Below, piece after piece: positions 1 through 9,075 of a stretch of 64,000 bases of DNA. A program made the translations under genes and the position numbers. Source of the DNA: Arcobacter_B sp049472135. Its GTDB lineage: Bacteria; Campylobacterota; Campylobacteria; Campylobacterales; Arcobacteraceae. Numbering within the stretch: position 1 is the stretch's first letter; every line of letters begins with the position of its first letter. The stretch is from contig NZ_JBMOVV010000005.1 of assembly GCF_049472135.1 (NCBI RefSeq), positions 124,001 to 188,000 on the forward strand, read 5' to 3'. The notes beneath the pieces were generated by a model. It worked only from the letters and a program-made list of their open reading frames with translations. It did not search any database and was not told the origin of the DNA.

Positions 1-1889
1 ATAACATCTCCCATGTATTCTTCAGGAGTTTCGATTTCAACTTTCATCATTGGCTCTAAGATTACAGCTTGAGCAGCAGCAGATCTACAAGCTTGTTTGA
101 ATCCCATAGAAGCAGCTAATTTAAACGCCATTTCAGATGAGTCAACGTCGTGGTAAGAACCATCGTATAATCTAACTTCGATATCAACCATTGGGTAACC
201 TGCAAGTACACCACCTGCCATTGCTTCTTCACAACCTTTTTGTACAGCTGGAATATACTCTTTTGGTACAACCCCACCTTTAATATCATTGTGGAATAAG
301 AAGTTATCTTCACCACCAGCTGGTAATGGTTTAATGTCTAAGTATACGTGACCGTATTGACCTTTACCACCAGATTGCTTAGCATATTTGTACTCTTGTT
401 GTACAGCGTTTTTAATTGTTTCTCTGTATGCAACTTGTGGAGCACCTACTTCAGCTTCAACTTTAAATTCTCTTTTCATTCTATCAACAAGAATTTCTAA
501 GTGTAACTCACCCATTCCTGAAATAATAGTTTGTCCAGACTCTTCATCAGTAGCAACTCTGAATGATGGATCTTCTTCAGCTAATTTACCTAATGCGATA
601 CCCATTTTTTCTTGGTCAGCTTTAGTTTTTGGCTCAACTGCAACAGAAATAACTGGCTCTGGGAATTCCATTCTCTCTAAGATTACTGGATCTTTTTCAG
701 AAGCTAATGTATCACCTGTAATAGTGTTTTTTAATCCAACTACTGCACCAATTTCACCAGCATATAATTGAGAAACTTCTTCTCTATTATTTGCGTGCAT
801 TTGAAGTAATCTTCCGATTCTTTCTTTTTTCATTTTTGTTGAGTTCATTACGTAAGTACCAGACTCTAATTGTCCTCTATATACTCTTGTAAATGTTAAT
901 TGTCCAACAAATGGGTCAGTCATAATTTTGAATGCTAATGCTGCAACTTCACCTTCATCAGTTGAAGGAACAATAACAGCTTCACCATCTTGAGTCTCAC
1001 CTTTAATATCAGCAACCTCAGTTGGAGCTGGTAAATACATAGCAACAGCGTCAAGTAAAGTTTGAACACCTTTATTTTTGAATGCAGTACCACAAGTCAT
1101 TGGAGTAATTGTCATTGATAAACAACCAGCTTTTAAACCAGCAATAATTTCATCTTCAGATAATTCACCCTCTTCGAAGTATTTTTCCATTAACTCTTCA
1201 GAAGACTCAGCAGCAGCTTCAATCATCTTTTCTCTGTACTCTTCAGCAGTATCAACTAAATCTTCAGGAATTTCTTCTTCTCTATAAGCAGAACCCATAG
1301 CAGCATCTTCATCCCAAACGATAGCTTTCATTTTAACTAAGTCTACGATACCTTTAAAGTTTTCTTCTGCACCAATTGGAATTTGAATTGGAACTGGATT
1401 AGCTTTTAATCTTTCAGATACTTGTTTTTCAACCATGAAGAAGTCAGCACCTGTTCTATCCATTTTATTAACGAAGATCATTCTTGGAACACCGTATTTA
1501 TTTGCTTGTCTCCAAACAGTTTCAGATTGTGGTTGAACCCCTCCTACTGAACAAAATACTGCAACGGCACCATCTAAAACTCTCATAGATCTTTCAACTT
1601 CAATTGTAAAGTCAACGTGCCCTGGTGTGTCAATGATATTTACTTGTAATTGCTCTTTAGTTTTTGGGTGAGGCCAGTGACAAGTAGTAGCAGCAGAAGT
1701 AATTGTAATACCTCTTTCTTGCTCTTGCTCCATCCAGTCCATAGTAGCAGCACCATCGTGAACCTCACCAATTTTATGAGATACACCAGTATAGAATAAA
1801 ATTCTCTCTGTTGTTGTCGTTTTACCAGCATCAATGTGAGCAGCAATACCGATATTTCTAACTCTATTAAGAGGTGTTTTTCTTGCCAT
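1..1889 (-). CDS. fusA: Elongation factor G (partial, C-terminus beyond window edge)
   Basis: GTPase that drives translocation of tRNA and mRNA on the ribosome. About 629 codons are present from an ATG at 1887-1889; the stop lies outside the window. The protein opens MARKTPLNRVRNIGIAAHID, with the P-loop AHIDAGKTTTTE, the switch II DTPGHVDF and the NKMDR guanine-specificity motif visible in order. Domains II-IV follow, including MGELHLEI and the GKGQYGHV stretch of domain IV. It is the third gene after rpsL and rpsG, but a terminator-like hairpin separates it from rpsG, so part of its expression may depend on read-through or its own promoter. Confidence 0.98.
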   Translation of the reverse strand, partial: MARKTPLNRVRNIGIAAHIDAGKTTTTERILFYTGVSHKIGEVHDGAATMDWMEQEQERGITITSAATTCHWPHPKTKEQLQVNIIDTPGHVDFTIEVERSMRVLDGAVAVFCSVGGVQPQSETVWRQANKYGVPRMIFVNKMDRTGADFFMVEKQVSERLKANPVPIQIPIGAEENFKGIVDLVKMKAIVWDEDAAMGSAYREEEIPEDLVDTAEEYREKMIEAAAESSEELMEKYFEEGELSEDEIIAGLKAGCLSMTITPMTCGTAFKNKGVQTLLDAVAMYLPAPTEVADIKGETQDGEAVIVPSTDEGEVAALAFKIMTDPFVGQLTFTRVYRGQLESGTYVMNSTKMKKERIGRLLQMHANNREEVSQLYAGEIGAVVGLKNTITGDTLASEKDPVILERMEFPEPVISVAVEPKTKADQEKMGIALGKLAEEDPSFRVATDEESGQTIISGMGELHLEILVDRMKREFKVEAEVGAPQVAYRETIKNAVQQEYKYAKQSGGKGQYGHVYLDIKPLPAGGEDNFLFHNDIKGGVVPKEYIPAVQKGCEEAMAGGVLAGYPMVDIEVRLYDGSYHDVDSSEMAFKLAASMGFKQACRSAAAQAVILEPMMKVEIETPEEYMGDV

Positions 1890-1942
1890 CTTAAGTTTTC
1901 CTTTTAATTTTTAAATAATTTTTGTAATTCTATCTAAACTAC

Positions 1943-1973
1943 CATAAAAAAAAAGGGTGTAAAACACCCTTTT
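1943..1973 (-). terminator. Terminator or attenuator between rpsG and fusA
   Basis: Read on the minus strand, AAAAGGGTGT and ACACCCTTTT form a perfect 10-bp stem with a three-base loop, followed by an uninterrupted run of T. It sits in the 115-bp gap between the rpsG stop and the fusA start and would end or attenuate the rpsL-rpsG transcript before fusA. Confidence 0.8.
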
Positions 1974-2004
1974 AATTATCACTAAATGATTTATTACAGA
2001 TTGA

Positions 2005-2472
2005 TTACCATCTGTAGTGAGCAAATGCTTTATTAGCTTCTGCCATTCTATGCATGTCTTCTTTCTTCTTGAATGAAGTTCCTCTTTCGTTAGCAGCTTC
2101 GAATAACTCGTTTGCTAATCTCTCAACCATAGTTCTTTCATTTCTTTTTCTAGCAGCGTCAACTAACCATCTTAATGCTAAAGTTTGTCTTCTTACAGCT
2201 CTAACTTCAACTGGAACTTGGTAAGTAGCTCCACCAACTCTTCTAGATTTTACTTCTAAAAGTGGTTTAACATTTTCAATTGCTTTTTCAAATAATTCGA
2301 TACCAGCTTCTTCACCTCTAGCATCTAAGTTTGCAATTGCACCGTACATAATTTTTTGAGCTGTAGATTTTTTACCATCTAACATAATTGTATTAACGAA
2401 TTTTGTGATCACTTTACTATTGTAGATAGGATCAGCCATAATTTCTCTAACTGGAGCTTTTCTTCTTCTCAT
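2005..2472 (-). CDS. rpsG: 30S ribosomal protein S7
   Basis: Primary 16S rRNA binding protein that starts assembly of the small-subunit head. 155 aa, the normal length. The N-terminus MRRRKAPVREIMADPIYNSK and the block SRRVGGATYQVPVEVR are family hallmarks. It starts 16 bp after the rpsL stop, in the same operon. Confidence 0.98.
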   Translation of the reverse strand: MRRRKAPVREIMADPIYNSKVITKFVNTIMLDGKKSTAQKIMYGAIANLDARGEEAGIELFEKAIENVKPLLEVKSRRVGGATYQVPVEVRAVRRQTLALRWLVDAARKRNERTMVERLANELFEAANERGTSFKKKEDMHRMAEANKAFAHYRW

Positions 2473-2488
2473 TCTTCTATCCTTCTAC

Positions 2489-2863
2489 TTATTTCTTTGG
2501 TCTTTTAGTACCATATTTAGATCTTGCAACAGTTCTGTTTGCAACACCAGCAGTATCTAAAGCACCTCTAACAACGTGATACTTAACACCAGGTAAATCC
2601 TTAACTCTTCCCCCTCTAACTAATACGATAGAGTGTTCTTGTAAGTTGTGACCCTCACCACCGATGTATGAAATAACTTCAAATCCAGTAGTTAATCTAA
2701 CTTTAGCAACTTTTCTTAAAGCCGAGTTTGGTTTCTTAGGAGTTGTTGTATATACTCTTGTACATACACCTCTTCTTTGTGGACATTTTTCTAATGCTGG
2801 CGATTTAGATTTTTTTATAACCTTTTTTCGCTCTTTTCTAACAAGCTGATTAATTGTAGGCAT
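2489..2863 (-). CDS. rpsL: 30S ribosomal protein S12
   Basis: Decoding-centre protein of the small subunit, 124 aa. The reading frame is open for 30 codons further upstream, but the family N-terminus MPTINQLVRK and a Shine-Dalgarno AAAGGGA just before ATG 2861-2863 fix the start. The loop TTPKKPNSALRK keeps the lysines that are wild type for streptomycin sensitivity. First gene of rpsL-rpsG-fusA. Confidence 0.98.
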   Translation of the reverse strand: MPTINQLVRKERKKVIKKSKSPALEKCPQRRGVCTRVYTTTPKKPNSALRKVAKVRLTTGFEVISYIGGEGHNLQEHSIVLVRGGRVKDLPGVKYHVVRGALDTAGVANRTVARSKYGTKRPKK

Positions 2864-2991
2864 TTTTTCCCTTTGTTTAAATTGGTTTGAGCAATTAAAG
2901 CAATGCTCATGCTTCTCGTGTAAATCAACATACAGTTGAAACGATACTACCATTCTAGGAAACTTTGTTGAGTTTACTAAAAAAGTTTCGG

Positions 2992-2997
2992 ATTATA
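2992..2997 (-). promoter_or_regulatory. -10 element upstream of rpsL
   Basis: A consensus TATAAT on the minus strand lies about 130 bp upstream of the rpsL start. No clear -35 box is seen, which fits Campylobacterota sigma-70 promoters, where the -35 is weakly conserved. The start site is inferred only. Confidence 0.5.
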
Positions 2998-3033
2998 CTG
3001 AAACAAAACTTAATTATAGTTTAGGTTAGTTTT

Positions 3034-3333
3034 TTATTGTGATTTATCTAAACTTTCAAATAGCTCTATTGTAGGAATCAATTTTTCATTTGCTTTTTTA
3101 ACTGAAGCATTTAATGTGAACCCTTCTTCCATAAACTCTTTTATAAAAAGAATCTTTTTTACATTTATATAGTTAAACAGTTTATTTGCACCGCATTTGC
3201 CTTGAAGAGAACTTATTATTCCTTTTTCTTCCCAATATCTTATTTTTCTTTGATTAACACCAGTTATATCTTCAACACCACCAATACTTAATCTTAATTT
3301 TGAAATTAATTCTAAATCTAAAATATCATTCAT
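3034..3333 (-). CDS. MerR-family transcriptional regulator (small)
   Basis: 99 aa. A MerR-type winged helix-turn-helix occupies most of the protein: GVEDITGVNQRKIRYWEEKGII is followed by the wing and the NYINVKKILFIKEFMEEGFT recognition/linker region. The C-terminus is too short for a long dimerisation helix or metal-binding tail, so the inducer cannot be guessed. The gene is divergent from the DUF2798 gene at 3449, with an inverted repeat between them, so that gene is the probable target along with itself. Confidence 0.85.
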   Translation of the reverse strand: MNDILDLELISKLRLSIGGVEDITGVNQRKIRYWEEKGIISSLQGKCGANKLFNYINVKKILFIKEFMEEGFTLNASVKKANEKLIPTIELFESLDKSQ

Positions 3334-3410
3334 TCAAGTCCTTTATATTTATATATCATACATATTTTGTCTTTAATATACAATTAAGGTAAAGAATATT
3401 AGTATTTTAC

Positions 3411-3425
3411 ATACATTTATTGTAT
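3411..3425. promoter_or_regulatory. Inverted repeat, candidate MerR operator
   Basis: ATACA-TTTAT-TGTAT is a perfect 5-5-5 inverted repeat in the 115-bp gap between the divergent MerR and DUF2798 genes, about 25 bp before the DUF2798 start. Binding by the neighbouring MerR protein is inferred from position. Confidence 0.45.
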
Positions 3426-3448
3426 ATTATATACAAAAAAGGAATATT

Positions 3449-3673
3449 ATGTTTGATAAAAAATACGAAGCTTTTTTATTTGCTTTTATAAATGGTTTAT
3501 TTATGTCTGGTTTTATGAGTTTTATTATTACAGTTATTAATTTAGGATTTACAGAAAATTTTTTAACTATATGGTTAAATGCTTATTGGAAAGCTTTTAT
3601 TATTGCGTTTTTAATTATGCTTTTTGTTACTCCTCGAATTAGAAAAACTATTCATTTATTAATTAAAGAATAA
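3449..3673 (+). CDS. DUF2798 small membrane protein
   Basis: 74 aa with two hydrophobic helices (about residues 8-31 and 45-62), the second followed by the basic end TPRIRKTIHLLIKE. This matches the two-helix DUF2798 family, whose function is not known. A Shine-Dalgarno AAAGGA precedes the ATG. Its regulator is probably the divergent MerR gene, and it is coupled to the acetyltransferase-like gene 2 bp downstream. Confidence 0.8.
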   Translation: MFDKKYEAFLFAFINGLFMSGFMSFIITVINLGFTENFLTIWLNAYWKAFIIAFLIMLFVTPRIRKTIHLLIKE

Positions 3674-3675
3674 TT

Positions 3676-4398
3676 ATGAATATAAAAAATATTTTAAAAG
3701 AAAGTCTTACTTATCTTGCAAAACTTTCGTCTAATACAATTTTTGATGAGAACATTTTTATACCAGATTTATATCCTAATAAAATTTTAATGGAAGATTC
3801 TAATTTAGATAAATTAAATAATTTAGAAATAGAAAATAGACTAAATCTTTTTACACAACTCTATGTCATAAACAATAAAACCACTAATTATCAAAAAACA
3901 ATTGAGTTCTTAACTAACTATAATTATTTGTTCTCACATGAAAAAAGAATACTAAGTTTTGATTTAAATTCAAAAACTATTCCAATATCAAATAATTCAA
4001 TGGATATTAGATATATTGGCTCAAAAGATGATATTGAGAAATGGCTTACAATTACAAATAAAAATACTTTATTTAATTTGGATTTTAGTAGAATATTCAA
4101 TCTTTCAAAATTTGATTGTATTGAACCTATATTAATCTACAAAAATAAAAAGCCTATACTTAGTTCACTGTTTTATATTTATGAAGAGAGTTTAAATATA
4201 CATTTTATTAAAAGCTTAGATAATTTAAGAAACAAAGAATTAAAATTTTTTTTAATTAAAGAAGCTTATGCTTTTGCAAAAAGAGAAAAACTTAAAAATA
4301 TTATATTACTTTCTAATGAAAAAAATTTAGAGTTTTTTAAAAGTATTGGCTTTGAAGAACAGTCAAATATTATGATATTTATAAAAACTATTAAATAA
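3676..4398 (+). CDS. GNAT-like acetyltransferase fold protein
   Basis: 240 aa. The C-terminal third reads like the end of a GNAT domain: a helix AYAFAKREKLKNIILLS, then SNEKNLEFFKSIGFEEQ (the usual N-x-x-A-x-x-F/L-Y-x-x-x-GF region) and a final strand. The N-terminal part is unassigned, and a canonical acetyl-CoA pyrophosphate loop is not obvious, so activity is uncertain. It begins 2 bp after the DUF2798 stop without a strong Shine-Dalgarno, which suggests translational coupling. Confidence 0.6.
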   Translation: MNIKNILKESLTYLAKLSSNTIFDENIFIPDLYPNKILMEDSNLDKLNNLEIENRLNLFTQLYVINNKTTNYQKTIEFLTNYNYLFSHEKRILSFDLNSKTIPISNNSMDIRYIGSKDDIEKWLTITNKNTLFNLDFSRIFNLSKFDCIEPILIYKNKKPILSSLFYIYEESLNIHFIKSLDNLRNKELKFFLIKEAYAFAKREKLKNIILLSNEKNLEFFKSIGFEEQSNIMIFIKTIK

Positions 4399-4400
4399 AA

Positions 4401-4844
4401 TTATAGTTTCTGTAAAAACATATTGAGTGCATTGGCAAATTTTTGTGAATCTTTTTGACTAAAAGGCTTAGGGCCTTTTGTCATTTCTCCACTATCTCTA
4501 ATCTCTTCCATTAAATTTCTCATTGCTAAATACTCTTTTATGTTATCTTTTGTGTATAACTCACCTCTATGATCAATTGCATGAGCATTTTTAGTTATTG
4601 TTCTATCAGCAAGAGGAATATCTGCTGTGATTACTAAATCATTCTCTTTTAGTAGTTCAACAATTTTATTATCGGCCTCATCAGCTCCCTCATCCACTAT
4701 TAGATAATTTATATGTACTGACTTACCGATATTTATTTTTTTATTTGAAACGACATAAGTATTTAATTTCTTTTTTTCAATAGCTCTTAGAACAATTGGT
4801 TTTAAAAGATTTGGAAAAGCATCACCATCAATAAATAGTGTCAT
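4401..4844 (-). CDS. YaiI/YqxD family protein (UPF0178, DUF188)
   Basis: 147 aa, usual family length. The start MTLFIDGDAFPN, the acidic block VDEGADEADNKIVEL and the later ITADIPLADR and DHRGELY are hallmarks of the UPF0178 family, a PIN-like fold of unknown role. Its ATG overlaps the YwbE stop by 4 bp, so the two are co-translated. Confidence 0.9.
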   Translation of the reverse strand: MTLFIDGDAFPNLLKPIVLRAIEKKKLNTYVVSNKKINIGKSVHINYLIVDEGADEADNKIVELLKENDLVITADIPLADRTITKNAHAIDHRGELYTKDNIKEYLAMRNLMEEIRDSGEMTKGPKPFSQKDSQKFANALNMFLQKL

Positions 4845-5038
4845 GATAAAATCTCTTGAACCCTACCTACTTGCCCATCCTGCAGTCTAACTTTTATTCC
4901 ATGAGGATGTGAAGGAGAATTTGTTAAAATATTTTTAACAATTCCTTGTGTTAATTTACCAGTTCTTTGATCTTGTTTTAAAACAATATTTACTTTTTGT
5001 CCTTGTTTTATAGAAAACCTTTTTTTTGGATCATTCAC
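4841..5038 (-). CDS. YwbE family protein (DUF2196)
   Basis: 65 aa with the family pattern of an N-terminal IKQGQKVNIVLKQDQRTGKL, then a glycine/proline turn (SPSHPHGIKVRLQDGQVGRV). The function is not known. The start is GTG (5036-5038), preceded by AAGG at good spacing. It sits between the hypothetical gene at 5041 and the YaiI gene with almost no gap. Confidence 0.88.
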   Translation of the reverse strand: MNDPKKRFSIKQGQKVNIVLKQDQRTGKLTQGIVKNILTNSPSHPHGIKVRLQDGQVGRVQEILS

Positions 5039-5040
5039 AC

Positions 5041-5526
5041 TTATGCCTTAAAGTTTAAAGCTTGTTTTGCAAAATCTTTATTGTAAAAAAATATGATTTT
5101 ATAAGGTAATGATACTTTTATATTTTGTTCATCAGTAAAATCTATTATACTAAAACTAAAACCTTCATCTGAATTGTTTTTACTTCTTACTTTTACCTCA
5201 ACAGGCTTAAGTGTTCTCATCATATTATCTATATTCTTTTTTTCTTTAGGTTTTACAGTTGATAGATACTTTTCATCTTTTTCCATATTTTTTAAGTAGT
5301 TGTGTAATAAAAGTTTTGTATCTTTATATATTGATTTGTTCCAAGAAACTTTTCCTTTTGAAAAGTGATAAATATTACTCTTATTTAAAAGTGGGAAATT
5401 AGTCTCTTTTTTTATATCATCAAGAAGTTGTAAAAAGAAGTTAACTCCACCAATTGAATTAGCATAAGTCAACAGCAATTGATTTATCTCTTTTTTTTCT
5501 TCTAAACTTAAATCTTTAAAATTCAT
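5041..5526 (-). CDS. Hypothetical protein
   Basis: 161 aa, not recognised. The first half is helical (ANSIGGVNFFLQLLDDIKKE) and ends in a lysine-rich linker; the second half looks like a small beta domain (VEVKVRSKNNSDEGFSFSII). No signal peptide or membrane segment. A clear AAGG Shine-Dalgarno precedes the ATG. It is the first gene of a three-gene unit with YwbE and YaiI. Confidence 0.6.
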   Translation of the reverse strand: MNFKDLSLEEKKEINQLLLTYANSIGGVNFFLQLLDDIKKETNFPLLNKSNIYHFSKGKVSWNKSIYKDTKLLLHNYLKNMEKDEKYLSTVKPKEKKNIDNMMRTLKPVEVKVRSKNNSDEGFSFSIIDFTDEQNIKVSLPYKIIFFYNKDFAKQALNFKA

Positions 5527-5578
5527 TTATAACCTTATTTTTTCGTAAGTATATCTAAATCTTAAAGTTTTGAGTAAA

Positions 5579-6868
5579 CTATTTTATGCAGATTCTATTT
5601 CTTCCTGTATCTTTTGCTTCATATAAAGCATCATCAGCCCTTGAAAAAACATCTTCATAACTTTCATCTAATTGAAAACATGAAGATATACCCATACTAT
5701 AAGTAATATTTATTTCATCCTTACAAATACATTTTAATGGATTTCTTTCTTGATAGTCTTTTATTCTTTGTGCAAATTCACTTGCTTGAACAATATTTGT
5801 ATATGGAAGAATAAAAGCAAACTCTTCTCCTCCAATTCTACAAAAAACATCCTCTTCTCTTTTTAAGTGATTACAAACTTTTACAATTTCTATTAAAACC
5901 TTGTCACCAACTAGATGTCCGTAGGTATCATTTATTTTTTTAAACCAATCTACATCAATAATAAGTATTGACATATCAAGACCATGTCTTTGAGATTTTT
6001 TAAACTCTAATTTTGCTTGTTCAACAAAAAATCTTCTGTTATATGCTTTTGTTAAATAATCAGTAATTGATTGTCTTTTTAGTTTCTCTTTTAATTTCTG
6101 TAGTTCAGTAATATCAGTTGATAATCCAATTAAAGATAAGAAATCATCACCTTGCATTTTAAAAGGAAGTTTTTTACTCCAATAATGTCTTTCATTTCCT
6201 TTATCATCAAAATATACTTCTTCTTGACTCTTTGGCTCATTTGATTCAAAAACTTCTTTATCCATTTCCCAAAAGTTATCTGCAACTTCTTTATTTAAAA
6301 TTTCAATATCTCTTTTTCCAACTACATAATCAGCTTCATAACCAAAAAGATTAGCCACTTTTGAATTTACATATTTAAATCTTCTATTTTCATCTTTCAT
6401 ATAGATGTAGGCATCAACATTATCTAAAATTGTATTTAAAAGTTTCGTTTTTTCTTCAAGTTGATTTTCTAACTTTTTTCTTTCAGTTATATCAGTAGAA
6501 ATTCCACACATTCCAACAATTGAACCTTCTTTATTAAAAAGTGGTTTTTTTACAGTCCAATAAACCCTTTGTTCTTTCGTATCTTTTATATAGTTTATTT
6601 CTTCTTTTTCAATAACTTTTCCATCTCTTAAAACAGATAAATCATTTTTTCTTAATTGGTTTGACATTTCTAAGTCAAAAAAAGCAGTGTCATCTTTTCC
6701 TATAACCTCATCTAAACTACACCCAAACAGTGATAGAACTAAATTATTAGCAAAAGTATATTTACCTTCTAAATCTTTTGTATATACATATGCACCTGTT
6801 TCATTTACAAGTGTTTTTAAAGATTCTAATTCAATATTTAGTTTTTCGTACTGTTCTTTGTAATCCAT
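5579..6868 (-). CDS. PAS-PAS-GGDEF diguanylate cyclase
   Basis: Predicted to make cyclic di-GMP from two GTP in response to a PAS-sensed signal. 429 aa from ATG 6868; a TTG one codon earlier lies too close to the AGGAAG Shine-Dalgarno. Domains: PAS 1 (about 10-125), PAS 2 (about 140-255), each ending in a SLIGLSTDITE-like PAC segment, then GGDEF (about 270-429) with the active-site loop RIGGEEF, DVDWFKKINDTYGH and YSMGIS. There is no transmembrane segment, so it is cytoplasmic. The bound cofactor is unknown. Confidence 0.95.
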   Translation of the reverse strand: MDYKEQYEKLNIELESLKTLVNETGAYVYTKDLEGKYTFANNLVLSLFGCSLDEVIGKDDTAFFDLEMSNQLRKNDLSVLRDGKVIEKEEINYIKDTKEQRVYWTVKKPLFNKEGSIVGMCGISTDITERKKLENQLEEKTKLLNTILDNVDAYIYMKDENRRFKYVNSKVANLFGYEADYVVGKRDIEILNKEVADNFWEMDKEVFESNEPKSQEEVYFDDKGNERHYWSKKLPFKMQGDDFLSLIGLSTDITELQKLKEKLKRQSITDYLTKAYNRRFFVEQAKLEFKKSQRHGLDMSILIIDVDWFKKINDTYGHLVGDKVLIEIVKVCNHLKREEDVFCRIGGEEFAFILPYTNIVQASEFAQRIKDYQERNPLKCICKDEINITYSMGISSCFQLDESYEDVFSRADDALYEAKDTGRNRICIK

Positions 6869-6916
6869 CAATCTTCCTTTATTACTACATTTTATTATAA
6901 TATTAATAAAACTCTC

Positions 6917-7732
6917 TTATCTATATGAAGATTTAGAATTTTTTATATTTACATTATAGAAATCATTATTTGATAAAAATATCTTAATCTCTTTATCTAT
7001 AAATCTGTTTTTAGGTCCTTTTATTATCTCAATAATTGCAGGAGTATCTTCAATTTTTTCACTGAAATCAAATTCAAAATAAGGAATAAGATTCCCACAT
7101 ACTGCTCTAAACATCATAGCTGACAAATTCTGTTTAAATATAAACTTCTCATTTCTTTTATCATCTATAATTATTGGATTATGAATTAACCTCACTTCTT
7201 TTTCTTCTTCGAAAAGTTCGTTTTTTGATTTTGCTGCAAGATTATTTATATTTGATATTACTTCATTACAAACTTGTTTAAACTCTTCACTTGAAAAGTC
7301 TATATTATTAGATACAGTTTCTAAAGGTTTAAAGATTTCATCAATATAGAGTTCTTGAAGTTTTTCATCATATAAAACCTCAGTTGTGTGAACTAAACTA
7401 TTTGTTTTAAAATAATCAGAATTAAAACCTATAGCTACACCATAACCATCATTAGCATAAGCTCTCCATTGACTTAATAAATCACTTCCTTGGGAAAAAG
7501 AGGCTATATATACACTTGGAAGTTGTTTATTAAAAATATCTTCAAAAGCTTTATATTTAGCAAAGTTATCTTTGTTTCTAATATTCTCTAGTTTTCTGTT
7601 TACTTTATCATTAATCCAATGTATCTCTTTATAATCATTTAGATTGTATACAGAACTTAACCATAGTTTTTTGTTTTGAATAATTGCACGAAATGCTTCA
7701 ACATGACAATAGTGATAGATAATTTTTCCCAT
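6917..7732 (-). CDS. DUF2971 protein
   Basis: 271 aa. The N-terminus IIYHYCHVEAFRAIIQNKKL followed by WLSSVYNLNDYKE, then SFSQGSDLLSQWRAYANDGYGVAIGF, is the DUF2971 signature. Members occur across bacteria, sometimes in defence or toxin settings, but no activity is established. A strong Shine-Dalgarno TAGGAG precedes the ATG. Single gene, with no partner beside it. Confidence 0.85.
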   Translation of the reverse strand: MGKIIYHYCHVEAFRAIIQNKKLWLSSVYNLNDYKEIHWINDKVNRKLENIRNKDNFAKYKAFEDIFNKQLPSVYIASFSQGSDLLSQWRAYANDGYGVAIGFNSDYFKTNSLVHTTEVLYDEKLQELYIDEIFKPLETVSNNIDFSSEEFKQVCNEVISNINNLAAKSKNELFEEEKEVRLIHNPIIIDDKRNEKFIFKQNLSAMMFRAVCGNLIPYFEFDFSEKIEDTPAIIEIIKGPKNRFIDKEIKIFLSNNDFYNVNIKNSKSSYR

Positions 7733-7775
7733 TATAACTCCTACGAACTATTATATATTTATATCTTAAATCAGT

Positions 7776-8426
7776 TTAAACTAGCTCTAAGCCACTATTT
7801 TTAAGTTCATAAATATTTGAAGTAAGCTTTTCTATAAAACTTTTATGATGAGAGACTATAACCATTGATTTATTAATTGAGTTTAATAATTCAATTATAG
7901 TATCTTCAGATTTTGAATCAAGTGCATTTGTTGGTTCATCTAAAAGCAATATTTTTGGTTTAGTTATCAAAATTCCTGCAATAGCAACAATTTTTTGTTC
8001 ACCACCACTTAATTCATAGATTATTCTATCTTTCAAATGAGAGATATTCAACTCATCTAATATAATTGATGCTTTATGATAAGCCTCTTCTTTTTTCTCT
8101 CCTATAGCTCGAAGGTTAAACATTACATCTTCAATTACAGTAGGACAAAGAAAGAAATCACTTACATCTTGAGGTAAGTATCCAATCTCTCTTCTATATT
8201 TTTCATACTCTTTTTTTGATTTAATTAAATTATGAAAAAGATGTAATTCTCCTTCATAGTTCGATTCTAATCCTGCAATTATCTTAAGTAATGAACTTTT
8301 TCCTACACCATTAGAACCAATAATTGCAACTTTTTGTTCATGACCAACATTTAGATTAACATTTCTAAATAACTCTTTTGAATCATTTTTATAAGAAAGA
8401 TTTTTTAAATTAAAAGAACAACTCAT
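7776..8426 (-). CDS. nikO: ECF transporter ATPase (nickel/cobalt, CbiO/NikO type)
   Basis: 216 aa ATP-binding subunit. Walker A GSNGVGKSS (about 38-46), Q-loop YLPQDV, signature LSGGEQK, Walker B ILLLDEPTNALD and switch histidine VSHH are all present. It overlaps the NikQ-like permease gene by 17 bp at the end of nikK-M-L-Q-O. The substrate is Ni or Co by synteny with NikM/CbiM; which metal cannot be read from the sequence. Confidence 0.9.
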   Translation of the reverse strand: MSCSFNLKNLSYKNDSKELFRNVNLNVGHEQKVAIIGSNGVGKSSLLKIIAGLESNYEGELHLFHNLIKSKKEYEKYRREIGYLPQDVSDFFLCPTVIEDVMFNLRAIGEKKEEAYHKASIILDELNISHLKDRIIYELSGGEQKIVAIAGILITKPKILLLDEPTNALDSKSEDTIIELLNSINKSMVIVSHHKSFIEKLTSNIYELKNSGLELV

Positions 8427-9075
8427 ATATAACCTTAATTAAAATTGTAAATAAGACAATTGTGAATAAACAATAGTCATCTTTTTTTAAAGAGAAATCA
8501 TCATTTAAAAAGATTTCACCTTTAAAGCCTCTATGTAGAAAAGTCTGTTTTAAAGAGTAGGATTTTCTGATAGCTTTTACGAAAAGTAAACCTATTATAT
8601 TTCCAAAAGTCTCATATGTAAATAAAGAAGTATTTGCTTTAAATCCTCTTGTTTTAAGACTATTTTTTATTAATTTAAAATCATTAGATAAAAATTCAAT
8701 CATTTTTAAAGTAAAATATGTAGAAGATACTAAATTTTTAGGGAACTTCAACATATTTAATCCTCTTACAATATCATAACCTTTAGAATTAAAAAAAAGT
8801 GCTATATTAAAAAGTATTATTGCATTAGCTCTTAAATATATATTTAAAGCATCATCAAAACTACTACTATAAAGCAGCGTTAAAAAAAGTACAAAAATAA
8901 ATAGATTTAAAAAAAGAAGTTTTTTAAGAATTTGAAAGACATAATTTTTAGTAATATAAAACAAAAAAACAATTGGTAATAAATAATAAATCTCAAAAAT
9001 TGTAAAACTAACAACTAATGAATATATAAATGCAAGAATTAAAGAAAGAGCTGGATTAAAACTTATCAATATCAA
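8410..9075 (-). CDS. nikQ: ECF transporter transmembrane subunit (CbiQ/NikQ type)
   Basis: 221 aa, mostly hydrophobic, about five membrane helices. The segment LKTRGFKANT resembles the ATPase-coupling helix of the CbiQ family. The start is TTG (9073-9075) overlapping the TGA of the upstream gene as TTGA, a coupling arrangement like ATGA. Its stop overlaps the ATPase gene. Confidence 0.8.
   Translation of the reverse strand: MILISFNPALSLILAFIYSLVVSFTIFEIYYLLPIVFLFYITKNYVFQILKKLLFLNLFIFVLFLTLLYSSSFDDALNIYLRANAIILFNIALFFNSKGYDIVRGLNMLKFPKNLVSSTYFTLKMIEFLSNDFKLIKNSLKTRGFKANTSLFTYETFGNIIGLLFVKAIRKSYSLKQTFLHRGFKGEIFLNDDFSLKKDDYCLFTIVLFTILIKVIYELFF

Noticed and set aside
2864..2953. A 30-residue N-terminal extension of S12
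   Set aside because: The family start and a strong ribosome-binding site are at 2863; the upstream frame is merely open.
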